Shown one piece after another: positions 9,361-21,000 of a stretch of DNA of 64,000 nucleotides. Position numbers and translations under genes: made by a program. This DNA is from Acanthornis magna (Eukaryota; Chordata; Aves; Passeriformes; Acanthizidae). The notes under the pieces are model-generated. The model saw nothing but the letters and a program-made list of their open reading frames with translations. It ran no database searches and was not told the origin of the DNA. Positions within the stretch are counted from its first letter, which is position 1, and each line of letters starts with the position of its first letter. The DNA is taken from the NCBI GenBank assembly GCA_036785705.1, contig JAWUZG010000056.1:4155001-4219000 (forward strand). The letters are read 5' to 3'.

Positions 9361-11470
9361 TTTAAGAAAGTCGGAAAGGTTTCGCTGGGGTAAGTGTGGT
9401 TTAAATGGCGAGGGTGAGATTTGGAAATAAGATACACGAGTGAACAAGGACGTGATTGGATACATGTTCGTTTTGTAGAGGAATCTCCTCTATAATTCTG
9501 CATGGTACTTAAACAGAATAAAAACATTCCTCCTTAAGAACTAATTAAAATAGAGGCCCTTTTTCTGAAACACTTAGGCAGTGATTATTTTGAACTTAAG
9601 ACAATTGCGTTATATTTCAGTGGACAGTTTCAGCTGCTAAAGTGAAATTGACATTAATGTTCTAAATATTAGAATCAAAAGCTTTTCCATTTACCGTGTA
9701 AATACTCATTCTTCACTCAAGGAAGATTTTTTTTCAATACTGTCTGGACCCAAACCGCTAAATGATCTTTAAGTCACAACTTCATTTGTGGCAGCCTTGT
9801 TTTTGTCTGTATTTCTTCAATATTTCCTTCTTAAAAATTTGGATGGACAAAAAGTGCGACTGCACTCAGGGCCAGTCCTTCTCATCACTGTGGCAAACAG
9901 TCCTCATGAGTCAGCTTTGCTGGCATGGACACATTCTGAGACTTCCCTGCCTCAGGCTTTGGCTGATTTTTTACTGTGCCTTAAGCAATAAAATATTTTG
10001 TTTATGAAATACGCTTACAAGCCTCACTAACCAAATCTTTAGTTCTCTGCTAATGGAACATTTTGTAATACGTCTTGTGTAGGGCATTACTTTGCTATTT
10101 ATTTCAGTGGATGCAGAAATACAAACACAAATTGCACATTCTGGGAGAGAATACAGACAGGGACAGTGGGTTGGATTTTCTGAGTTCATGGAAGTTGTTT
10201 GCCTCCCTGGGCAGGAACAAGGTCAGGAGTATGAACAAAGAACTATTTTGGCTTACAGCTAACCCAAATGATGTTTGAGAGAGACCTTTCAGTTTATCTG
10301 ATGTATCCTTCTGTCAAGGTTAAGGGAACCTGATTTTATAGAAATGAACACTAGATCCATTTATTTGTTCTACCAGTGGTCACAGCACAGAAGTGGCCTT
10401 TGGCCAGATGAAGACTGATGTAATTTCAAACACTGTGTTGATTAGATCTCCACTGAGATCACCAGACTAATGTTTTTTGTGTTTTTTGGTTTGTTTTATT
10501 TTCCTTTTAACATAACAGTGCTCTATAGTGCTTAGCTTTCAGCAGAGATAAAGCAGTATTTGTAACCATAGGAGAACTTAAAACTAAATGAATTAATGTA
10601 GACAAGTCCCTTAGAGGGAAACTGATGGCTCACTGGTACCCAGTAAACATCATAAACCCGTGAACCTCAACTGCACAACCAGAATCTGCACAGATTTCTT
10701 ATGGTGCATTTATTGTTGACACAGCATTGTCTACATACTATAAAAAACCCCAAAAACCCAACAAACCGAATAACCAAAACCCACACATATTGCATTTCTC
10801 ACAAAATACTCTGTAATTTCATTATTCTTCTGTCAGCCTTTGGGCCGATGGAAACTAAAATGACAACACAAAAATTTAAACCTGGAATGTTTATTTGTTT
10901 GTGTGGTCATGCATTGGAATAGGTTGCCCAGGGAGGTGTTTAAGAGGCACCTGGATCTGACGCTGGGTGATGTGGTTTGTGGTTTAGCTGTTACAGTGGC
11001 AGTCCTGGGTTGGCATTTGGACTTGGTGATCTTAAAGGTCTCTTCCCACCTCGATGATTCCATGATTCTGATTGGGGAAGACACCATGAGGCCATTCACA
11101 GCCCTTCCACACACTGACAGCCACACCGTTACTTCTCTAGCCACTAGTTTCTTGATGTGTGTGTTTAAAAGTATCCTCTAGGCATCAGTAGAGCTCCTGG
11201 GCTCCAGCAGCTGCTGAGGGATCAGCACCAGGAGCTGGCACAGGCTGAGGTGCTGCCCTCAGTGATTGTCCCATTTTGTGATCAGTCTATGTCCACAGAT
11301 GGCAACTTCCTGGGGTGTGACAGGAGTCATCCAGCTTCCTGCCCTGTCACTCGTTTCCACACACTGCCACTTGCATGCAGAATTCAGAACAATACAATTG
11401 TAATAGTGCCTTTTTACTATGGATCGGTGGGGTGGGGGTGACGCTGGGCACAGGGGGCAGCCGCAGGGCA
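9361..11470. other. Spacer between the divergent LARP6 and LRRC49 promoters
   Basis: This AT-rich stretch separates the two CpG islands. It contains a CR1 3' end at 10912-11070 and otherwise no recognisable gene or RNA. Open frames here are short and lack splice context. I looked for a THAP-type zinc-finger gene (THAP10 lies near LRRC49 in human) and saw none. Confidence 0.65.
10912..11070 (+). mobile_element. CR1 LINE 3' end
   Basis: The copy starts with TTGGAATAGGTTGCCCAGGG and runs through a spacer containing CACCTGGATCTGACGCTGGG. It then has GGTGATCTTAAAGGTCTCTT and CCCACCTCGATGATTCCATG, and ends in the CR1 terminal ATTCTG. It is truncated at the 5' end and noncoding. It sits between the two divergent promoters, about 0.9 kb from the LRRC49 start codon. 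Confidence 0.9.
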
Positions 11471-11474
11471 CCAC

Positions 11475-11612
11475 ACCCATCCATCCATCGATCCATCGAT
11501 CCATCGATCCATCGATCCATCGATCCATCGATCCATCCATCCACCCATCCATCCATCCACCCATCCATCCATCCATCCATCCATCCATCCATCCATCCAT
11601 CCATCCATCCAT

Positions 11613-11648
<36 letters not shown>

Positions 11649-11725
11649 CCATCCACCTGTCCGTCTGTCCACCCGTCCATCCAATCCACCCATCCACCTG
11701 TCCGTCCGTCCGCCCCCCCCTCCCT
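11475..11725. repeat. (CCAT)n / (GATG)n tetranucleotide array with ATCGATCC sub-repeat
   Basis: Three zones are visible. At 11487-11532 six ATCGAT sites repeat every 8 bp (11487, 11495, 11503, 11511, 11519, 11527). At 11533-11637 there is nearly pure CCAT with two CCACCCAT interruptions. At 11638-11725 the units are degenerate, with CCGT and CCTGT. The array lies about 240-490 bp before the LRRC49 start codon, at the edge of its CpG island. Long open frames run through it on both strands (SIHP and DGWM repeats), but they are a by-product of a 4-bp unit without stops. Confidence 0.97.
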
Positions 11726-11819
11726 CCATCCCGCCACCCCCTCAGGCTCTCCCGCCCGTCCCCTCACGCTTTCCCGCCCCTCGGCGCCGCCCCAGCCGGC
11801 GGGCGTGGCGGAAGCCGCG

Positions 11820-11833
11820 GTCGCCGCGGTAAC
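11820..11833. promoter_or_regulatory. LRRC49: RFX-family X-box
   Basis: The sequence GTCGCC-GC-GGTAAC fits the RFX X-box consensus GTNRCC, 0-3 nt spacer, RGYAAC at all twelve consensus positions. It lies 130 bp before the LRRC49 start codon, within the range where ciliary genes usually carry X-boxes. RFX factors drive genes for cilia and basal bodies, and LRRC49 belongs to a complex that modifies axonemal and centriolar tubulin. The match is directly visible; binding is inferred. Confidence 0.6.
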
Positions 11834-11962
11834 GGCGGAGCCATTTCCGACAGGGCGGTGGCGGCGCGGGGCCGTCGGGGCCGCGGGGTTATTCGGGGCT
11901 GCGGGGCGCTCCGGGGCCGCTCGGGACTGCGCGGAGCCGTGCGGGGCGAGGGGCGGCGGGCC

Positions 11963-12016
11963 ATGGTGCCCAGCAAGGGCCGGCCCGGCCGGGGCCCGCG
12001 GGCCGCGCCCGCAGCG
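11963..12016 (+). CDS. LRRC49: LRRC49 coding exon 1
   Basis: The exon has 18 codons, [18 protein letters not shown], and lies in the CpG island with donor GCG|GTAGGT, phase 0. It matches the M-P-x-K-x-R start of the family (human begins MIPGKYR). It is very GC-rich compared with every later exon. Confidence 0.88.
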
Positions 12017-15000
12017 GTAGGTGCAGCGGGGCCGGGGTGCGGCCGGGGGCACTCCCGCATCCTCTGGGGTGCGCGGGGCGCTGCTTGCGGGAGGGGTTCG
12101 GTTTAGTGCTCTGCCAGGTGTTTCTGTTTTCGCACAGAAATCCACTTAAAACAGCAGCACGTTTTGCCTTTTGAAAAAACAAGGCGTATTTAAATGTATT
12201 AACACTTGTTTTCTTCATAATGAGACTTGTATCCCTGTGGAAGTATTGTTTTCAGGGTATTTTTAAAACTAAAACCAGCGTGATTTTCTGAAACTAAAAA
12301 TTTAGTGTTACTTAGAGCTGTCATGTATTCTTCATAATATTTGTAAAATAGTTCCTTTCTTGGCAGATTATGTTGTTTTATTGTTTAAAAAGGAATTATA
12401 TTGATATGCATTTTCAATATTGTAATAATCAACTGTATTGATATTTTTGAGAAATGCAGCATTTTATTTCCCTTTCTTCTGACTTGCAGGTTAATAATTG
12501 TGGTCTTCAGCTGGTCATCCAGACGTCATCAATACCAGAAAAAAACAAACCAGTAATTATTACCTTTTCTTGGATAGTTAATGTAGTTGTATGAGACAGA
12601 CAAATTTGTATGCTTTCAAATAGGAATTGCCTTTTCAGTACTCATCTGTTGACTAATAATATCTAATGTATCTGTTAGTATTTAATAAAAACAGGGGGTT
12701 GTATTATAGCCTGCCATAAGCTATATATATTTTTTTCCTTGTTTTTCCATCTGTACCTCTCTTTCTTCTGTAATTGCAGTATTCCTCACAGGGTGGATTT
12801 GTTTTTTATTTATTTAGTCAACTGTATATGACTGTGCTGGTAACTTCCATATTTTCATTTTGGTTTCCAACAGTGAAGCTTTTTAGTTGTTGTGTCTTAA
12901 AAGAATGAATACACTTTTTATTGGAGAAATTATTTCTTCTCCTTTTTATCAGAGAATTTATAGACATTTCTGAGAACTGCAGTTGTTACTGAGGTTGTGT
13001 TTGTCTGTAGAAAGACATTATTTGCATTTGAAAACGTTAACATTTGTCTATAATATTGTGTTGCAGTTTGAATTCAGGATAAATAAAGACCAGCCATCTT
13101 TCCACAATAGACTTCTGCAGCATGATCTGGAAAAAAACTACTCAGGAAGACAAGGTAATATTCAATAGGGTTTGGTTTGTTTGTTTTTTGTGTCTCTTTT
13201 GTTATTTCAAAAGTAAAGAAAGATTGTGTCATGATTAGAAAGATTGTATCATGATTAGAAAATGTAAGAGTGACAGTGCGTCCTACTTGGCTACAGTAAT
13301 TCAATGCAATTACTGTTGCATCATGTCCTGAATCCACTGTCCTTCTCCTGCCTGGTTCAGATGGCTTTTTGTGTCGTTTTTTTCCCCCTCATGGAAGAGC
13401 ATTTTCTTCTTCTACCTACAAAGCCACAGCCTATCAAGTGCCCTACTGTACATTCCCTCAAAAGCCACACAGTTCTCTAATGTAACATTTTATTGGATGT
13501 TTGACATTTTAATATGTTTAGACAAACTCAGTTCCTAATTTAGAGCCCTGATATTAAGAGAAAGTTTTTCTTTTGTGCTTGTGTTCTCTTGGGTTTGCAG
13601 AGCAAGGTATTGGTGATATCACTGCTAACTGTGGTGAGTACTGGAAGAGATTTGAAACAACATTTCTTGCCATGCTGCTGCTGCTTGCCTGTCATGTAGA
13701 AACCAACATGATTGGTTAGAGCAGAATATCAATTTAGTTGTCATGGCAACTCTTTATTCTTTCTGGTTAAAAGGGAAGGCCAGCAGCCATTCAGAATGGG
13801 TTGATTTTTAGGGATAGTATACAACTTATGGAGTAAATGTAAGTCTGCAGTTTGGTTTTGTTCTCTGTGCAGGAGACCAAAGTGTATTAAGACCCTTGGT
13901 GCATAATAAGCAGCTTTATCTCCCAGCACCATCCAGTCTGACAGAACTTTTGGGTTTGGAGTTGAATCAGAGTACAGGTTCTTTATCAGGACTTGGTGAG
14001 ACTTCTATTCACAGCCCTACACAATCCAGACCCCAGCAAAGCAGGCACATTTTTAGTTCACATGCTTCAGGTAACAGTGGCAACTTCTCGTTAGTGTCTC
14101 TCTTTTACTGGGGGCCTTACCAAAGGTGTTTCCTGTGCACCCTCTGGCTTTTAAGAGAGCTCACTAGACCATTGTCAGGAAAATGCTAGAAATTTTTAAA
14201 AAAAATATTATATATAGGAATTTAAACAGAGGCTTTTTATAAATCTTTCTTTAATGAAAGAGCAGCAATAGGGATCATTTACATGTCTTTAGGAGGATGA
14301 CAGTAGAAAAAAGTCACTTTACTGCCATCCTGTCATGTTTCACACTGATTTTCAAGTTTCTTGTCTTATCTTCACTGGCTTTAAAACCTGCGACACAACT
14401 CAAGTAAGACTTCTGCAGCAATGTGAATTGATTTTAATTTCTTTTAGTCTCTTTTTTAACAGTTTTGATTTTGAAGGATGTGTAGAGTGTGTTGTTAGAG
14501 TAGCTAGTGATAAAACATTCAAGAGTAGCACTGAAAAGATTCTCATTTGACTGACAAATTGTTTTACTTAAATAGATACCTAAGGGTACATTTCAGACAA
14601 TAATGGACTCACTTGCTGTAGTAGTAAAGCAGTTGTCTTGTTTATTAAAGAAGTGATGTTTTTCCTGTTAATGTATTTGATTTATTTGAAGGAAGAGGGC
14701 AAAAAACCCACCAAGCACATAGAAGTCAAGCCTATATTTTGTGGTAGTGTGCATGCACAATGATCTATTTTTGACTAATATTTTTCAGTGGATCATTTTC
14801 CAAATAAGCCAAAGCTTACAGAACATATTTGTTGATTAATTTTGCAGGTATTTTTAGACATCCTCCCTTTTCCCCCTCTTATATTAATGAAATGCATAAG
14901 GATGAATAGCTTTATGAATATGTTTTGAAGGCTGCCTGTTTCTTGATAATGGAGTGAAATATAATACCAAAGATCACTAGGTATTGCATGCGCTTACCTT

Positions 15001-18000
15001 TGAAAGACTTTGCAATTTTTTGTGGCTCAGAGACTCAATGTTTTGGTGCTTTATTTTCTAGTTCTATCAACATCTATTTCATCTGTGTCTTTAAATTCAT
15101 CTTAAGTTAGGTAATATTTTCTTTACGTTCAGATACTGAAATTGTGAAATAATATTACAATCTTATGTTAAAACATCATTGGGTAATTCTAATAAAAATA
15201 AAGGCATTTACAAAATATCTGCTTACAGCAAATTGTTGGAAAAAATCTCAGAAAGTAAAGAAATGGATGTACTTTGGAAAGAGGATGTAGAGGGATATAG
15301 TTGTAAACAAATAAGAGCAGGAAAGAAAACTGATAAATCATAGTACTGAATGGAGACAAAAAGCATTTTCATGTACTATCGAATGCTTTACTTTAAGAGA
15401 AAATTTTGCTTTCGTCACCTGTAGTTCATGAAATGCATCTACAGAGAGGTAGTTCACATGTTTTCTATGATTTTCTAACAGATAACACAAATTTTGGGAG
15501 CAGTTCATCAATAACATTTCCTGTATTGCAACGTACTGCTGAAGAAAAAATACTGAACTCTGACAGACTTAGCCTGGAAAGGTGAGAGGGTGACGGAGCG
15601 CACGTGCCAGAGCCTGAGATCCCTGGGCTAAAGTGGCCAGAGTGACCAGTGCCCAGTAATGGCTGCAGTCAGTGGTGGCCTTGCCTTGCTGGGTTTTGTC
15701 TGTGTGTGTGAGTGTTTGAGAGAAGAACTATGTCCCACGGAGAAATTCTGTGTGAGTGTCCTTGTGATGAATATATCCACACAGCAGTGATCCAAGGCAG
15801 GCAGATTTCTGATCTGAACAGACTGTTCGTGTGATAGCTGAAGAAAAACTTAACAAACTGCGAGGCCTCATTCCAACATGGAATTTTAGCATGGTCACAA
15901 CATGAAACTTCCATGTAGTTTCCATGTAACAAGAAAATCTCTGAGAGGAGAGGTGTTCAAAAAATTTGGAAACATTTCTACTATGTTTTCATGCTGACTT
16001 TTTAATAGGTAGGAGTTACTGCTTTATCTACAGAATTTAATTAGTAAACCCTAATTAATGTTACCTTAACCAAGATAATATAGTTCTCTCTTCAGTCAAA
16101 GTGCATGAGCAGAGGGTGAATTACTGATTTGTTACTGACTTGTGTGTTCTGTTTTTTCTTTTTCCTTCCAGGCAAAAACTGACAGTGTGCCCAATTATTG
16201 ATGGGGAAGATCATCTTCGTCTTTTGAATTTCCAACATAACTTTATAACTCGTATCCAAAACATTTCTAATCTTCACCATCTTGTTTTCTTAGATTTATA
16301 TGATAATCAGATTGAAGAAATAAGTGGGGTTTCAACTTTGAGATCCCTGAGAGTCCTTCTATTGGGAAAGAACAGGTAAAAATAATAAAATTAATGAAGG
16401 CACTCTACTTGCTAAGGTGTAACAACTGTGATGTGTCATTGTTTCTGTTACAGTTTTCAGTTTGTGATGTTCCTGTCACACCAGTGAGACCAGCCCTAAG
16501 AGTAGCTAAGTGTCAGGGTTCCCACTGAGGAAGCACACAGATTTTGTGTGTCATGTTCTTCAGAACTTCCTTTCTTAAGTAAATCTAAGCAACAGTTTTA
16601 AAGTGCTTCACGTGTTTCCATCTAATCTTCTATTCTGATTGATTATTAAATATGTGTTCTTAGATTTGTGTAGCAGGTGGAATGGCTTTTCACATCAAAT
16701 GTAGTATTCATTGATTATTTATAACCTGTAAGAAGTATTTGCTCCTGATATATTGAGTTGGGAAAAATACCAGACAGATGAGTCATGGATTTTCCTGCTT
16801 ATTTATTGCTTTTAGTCCTGTAGCCTTTAATTTTAATAATTTAATATATGTATCTGTGGAATTGCTCACACGTCTTAGGGTTGTGCTCTGACTTTGTTAG
16901 TTTTCCTTATTTTCTTACATTCAGTAAAGTGAGAGCTGGTGACCAGATTTCAGTTATATGCAGATTATAAAGAATGTACCTCCTAACTGAGCCTGTATTC
17001 AAAACTGACAAATTTCAATAGTGCAGTATGTTACTAGAGCTAAGAGCTTTTGTATTGAAAGTCTCGCCTGTAGAAATCAATTTTGTATGTAGTAAAATAC
17101 TGGGGCATGAGGACTACAATTTAAAGTGCTTTGAAGAATTATTTTCTATGTAATAACCACCCTGAGTGCAGCTTACCTTAGAAGTATGGTGTGGAGGTAG
17201 TTAGGCCTTGGCATACTTGTGAGTGGTTAGCAACTTGTTTTCAGCTTGATCTGTGTGTGATCTTTGACTCTTGAAGCAAATGCTTAATACACATTTAATG
17301 TCATCAGCCAGTAGATGATGCTGTTGGGTATATAATAGCCTAGGTCTGGAATCTGACAAAATAGGACAGGAGAGAGAAGTTCTAAGACAGTGAAGTTGTT
17401 GAGTTTTTTTTAGTGGAGCAAGCATTCTATCCTTTTCTTCTTTCTGGAAGAGCCACATAGATACTGCTGCTAATGAATTATTGGCAGTCAGAAAGGAAGG
17501 TGATAGTCTTAAGGCATACACATTAATCAATTCTGTTTTCATGGTTCAAAATTTTGTTATTTTTCTGTTACTCTTGGCAGTCAGGAAAAAAAGGCTAAGT
17601 TTTGTATTCGCTGGAAAAGGAAAGATACTTGTAATCTAGTATTAAAAATAATTTGTCATAATTGAAATCTTGCAGAATAAAGAAGATCTCAAATCTGGAG
17701 AACCTAAAAAACCTTGATGTTTTAGATCTTCATGGAAATCAGGTACAGTACAATAACTTGAGTTACTTCTGTTTGTTGTGTAGACATCATGTGTTTACTG
17801 TGTCTTTTACCAAAGTACTGTTTTGTGAAAGGGAACTGGTGGCAAGTTTTGCAACTCTTGAGGTCACAGAAATAAGTAAATGAATAAAAGGTGTCATGGT
17901 GTTTATTTTGAATCTTTATATTAAGTCTCTTGTACTTTCAGCATTGTACTTTAGGGAAGTTAGTGATTAAAATGCTGAGTCAGCGGAGTATAATGGCACT

Positions 18001-21000
18001 CACACCTATACAATATTAACCTACCACAGATAGTTGTGATGTAGTTAAAGTTTTAGAACTCATATCAAATTTTTAGATACAATTGATTGCTGTTTGTACT
18101 GTTGGTGGTCTTACAAAACCAGACTCCCTGCATATATGTAAGATGAAAGACAAGTTAGCACTGTAGCGTCTTATTGTTATACGTGATGCAATAAGTTTGT
18201 GGCTGCTTTGAATAACATTACTCAAACAACGTGCACATTGTACAGAGGCAGTCTAGGAGCAGCTGATGGTATTGCCCTTGGAGTCTTGGCCATCTCCAAA
18301 CGTATTCATTCGCAAGTGTTTGTGTGGTTATGATCCTTTCTGTATTGCTGTTGGAGATTTGGTGGGGGGTTATGTTTTTGATAAAAATACTTGCAGACTA
18401 AAGATGCAGCTGTGGCAGTCAGCACACCTTCACAGCACAAATGAAGGAATCACTCGTGGAAATGAAACACATCTTGCACAATTCTTACAAGTGACTGTGA
18501 TGTAGATCTGACTTTTGTCTTCAAATGTCTGTACAACTCTCTTCACATTAACTACAGCTTTACTAGGAGTTTTGGGGCTAGTGCCCAGCTGGTTGTTGCT
18601 AGATCACCTTCATAATGATAGGCTTACCTTGATGCAGAGAACATAACAAATTACCCTATGTCAGGAACTAACGTTAAATCTTGGAGTATAGTAAGTTATT
18701 TTGTTTTTCAGAATGTTTTCATCATAAATGTACATGTGAAGGGCACAAATGTTAGGAAATGAAGTAAATTATTTCCTTTTTTTGGTAGGTTTAGTGTATT
18801 TTTCATGTAAAGACCAAATAAAGACTATGAACTTAACTTCCATAAATAAATTGTCTTACTCTTCCTTCCTAGTTCAAAGATATGTAAGTTTTCCTGTTTA
18901 AGTTCTTTTTATTCCTGTCTTTGAGGCATTCAAAATTTAAAATACCAATCTGCCATTCCAAGTATTAGTTATTTTTGAAGGCTTAATGTTGAAATGAAGA
19001 AGAGAAGAAATGCTGTGTTTGGGATACATCTTAGCGGACTGGTGCCTTGTATTGAAGGCTGGATTTTATTGTTGTTGTTGTTTGCTTATATAACACTGAA
19101 TAAGAGAGCTTCTTTAACCATTTAAATTTGTGGGACTTTGATTTTTGGCAGCCTATTCTAGTCTATCTTAAAAGGTATTTCTTCTACGTTGTAAATTTCT
19201 GAAGAATACACTTCAACAAGAGAATTGGCTTTGAGAACTTCAAAATATGGTTTCCCATGTTCAAGAATGTAGCCATTTAAACAACAGATCAGAAAATTGG
19301 AGCCAGACATATCTCAGTGGTGTTCATCAAGAGGACAATAATCATTGAGCATTGTCAATTATGTATAAGTATCTCTTATATGTTACCAGTGATCACTGAA
19401 CAGTTAAATCCTATGTATGAGTTATAGACAAAGTATTGGAAATACAGGATTAACTATTATTAACACAGTAATGTAGACACATAATACTGTGTCATTCAGG
19501 GATGCAGGAATTTTATTCTAGAATGCTTTAAATATAAAAAGTCATTGGAGTAATTTCCTGTGTTCTGTTGAATTCTGTGAATCATTTTTCTTTCCAAAAG
19601 TTCAATATGTGAGTAAAATGATGCAACCTGATTTTTTTTTAGGCATGAACTTCTTTTCATTAATCTCAAAAATCTTTTTTTAAAAGATGCAACTTTCATT
19701 TGTGCAATTTAATTACTGATAAGTGATTATGTGGTGCATAACAACCTTCTTCTGAATTCTATTTCATAGTGAGGTGTTCAAAGGTACAAGCAAGTGAGAA
19801 AATAAAGTAGTGTTTTTGTTCAGTGTCTATAAGTAGACTTTGACTTGTGTACTAATTTCTTTTTGGTATTATCAAAGTATTACTTGGAACATCCAAAAAG
19901 AAGTGATAATAGCTTTATTATTTCTTACCTAGTAGTCCTTATGAAAATCTGGTGTACCTTCATGTGTGCATGCATAATTGAAACAGGCAATTCAGTAGAG
20001 CTAATCTTAAAGCTCAGCAGAGGGGTAGACTATTTCTATATGTTGCTGATGAAATCATTTTCTTTGCAATAGTAGTCAAATACCAGGATTAATATTCTAG
20101 ACTGGCATTCTAGCCTGTAATTCTGGCTAGGCAGACATCAGCAGAGGTCTGTGCTCTCCATGCCAGCCCTATGCTCTTGGGGCTGCTTTTACAAGTCTCT
20201 CTGTCTAAATATGTTTGTCTAAATAGGGGTATTTTCTGTTCCTCTTGCTGTAATATTTTTGTATAAAATACACATAAATGGATAGTTTAATTAGCAGTTG
20301 AATCAAAAGTAGGTTTAAGATGTATTTAATTTTGGTCTTGCTATCTACTTTCATATGCTTTTAAATTGAGAAATTGCTGAGACATTTCTTGTAGCAGCAT
20401 ATTCTGGTCACAGACTTACATGTACACATATATGTGTGTGTATATATGGAAATTACTAACAAAAGGGGACATTCTCAAACTGTTAAATAATGGCTACCTT
20501 ACCTCTTTCACAGATTGCTAAAATAGAAAATATTGGTCATTTAAGTGAACTGAGAGTGTTAAACCTTGCCAGAAACCTCCTAACTGTTGTAGAAAACCTG
20601 AATGGACTGGATTCGCTCACAGAACTCAACCTCCGTCATAATCAAGTCTCTACTATAGTAAGGAGCAAAACTCTTGTCCTTCTCTTTTCTCTTTTTTCTT
20701 TATTTTTCTTTGTTTTTGAGAAAATGCATTCTAACTGTAACTTGTTTAAGCCATATCAGTGTTTCAGATTTGAGGGATCTTGTGTTTCCCCATATTGCCT
20801 TGTTTATGTTGTTCTGCTGCAATGCTTAATTCTACAAGACGAAGGTGAAACAAACACATTCAATTTTGCTGTTAATTTCTTTAAAAGTGATCAGGGAGAC
20901 TGGACCTTAAAAGGTCCCTTCCGACCCAAACTATGCTGTGATTCTATGACGAATTGTAATGCTTGAAATCTTGAAAGCTCATGATGTTTCTCTAGTGGGG

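Larger units (their letters stand above)
11740..12115. promoter_or_regulatory. LRRC49: CpG island and promoter region of LRRC49
   Basis: Dense CpG begins just after the tetranucleotide array and ends inside intron 1. It includes a KLF/Sp1-like GGGCGTGGC (11801-11809), a perfect X-box (11820-11833) and GCCATTTCC (11840-11848), whose reverse GGAAATGGC resembles a YY1/ETS start-site element. No TATA box is seen. The start of transcription probably lies between the X-box and 11960. Confidence 0.8.
13155..15481 (+). other. LRRC49: LRRC49 intron 3, with two candidate cassette exons
   Basis: The intron is 2,327 nt, phase 1. It contains a 20-bp tandem duplication (13221-13260), a possible 33-nt microexon (13601-13633) and a strong 198-nt candidate exon (13873-14070). 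The remainder, 14071-15481, is AT-rich without recognised content. Confidence 0.85.

Noticed and set aside
11259..12145. Long frames with DGWM or SIHP repeats on both strands
   Set aside because: They are translations of the CCAT/GATG array, which has no stop codons in several frames. Only the end of one of them (from 11963) is real LRRC49 exon 1.
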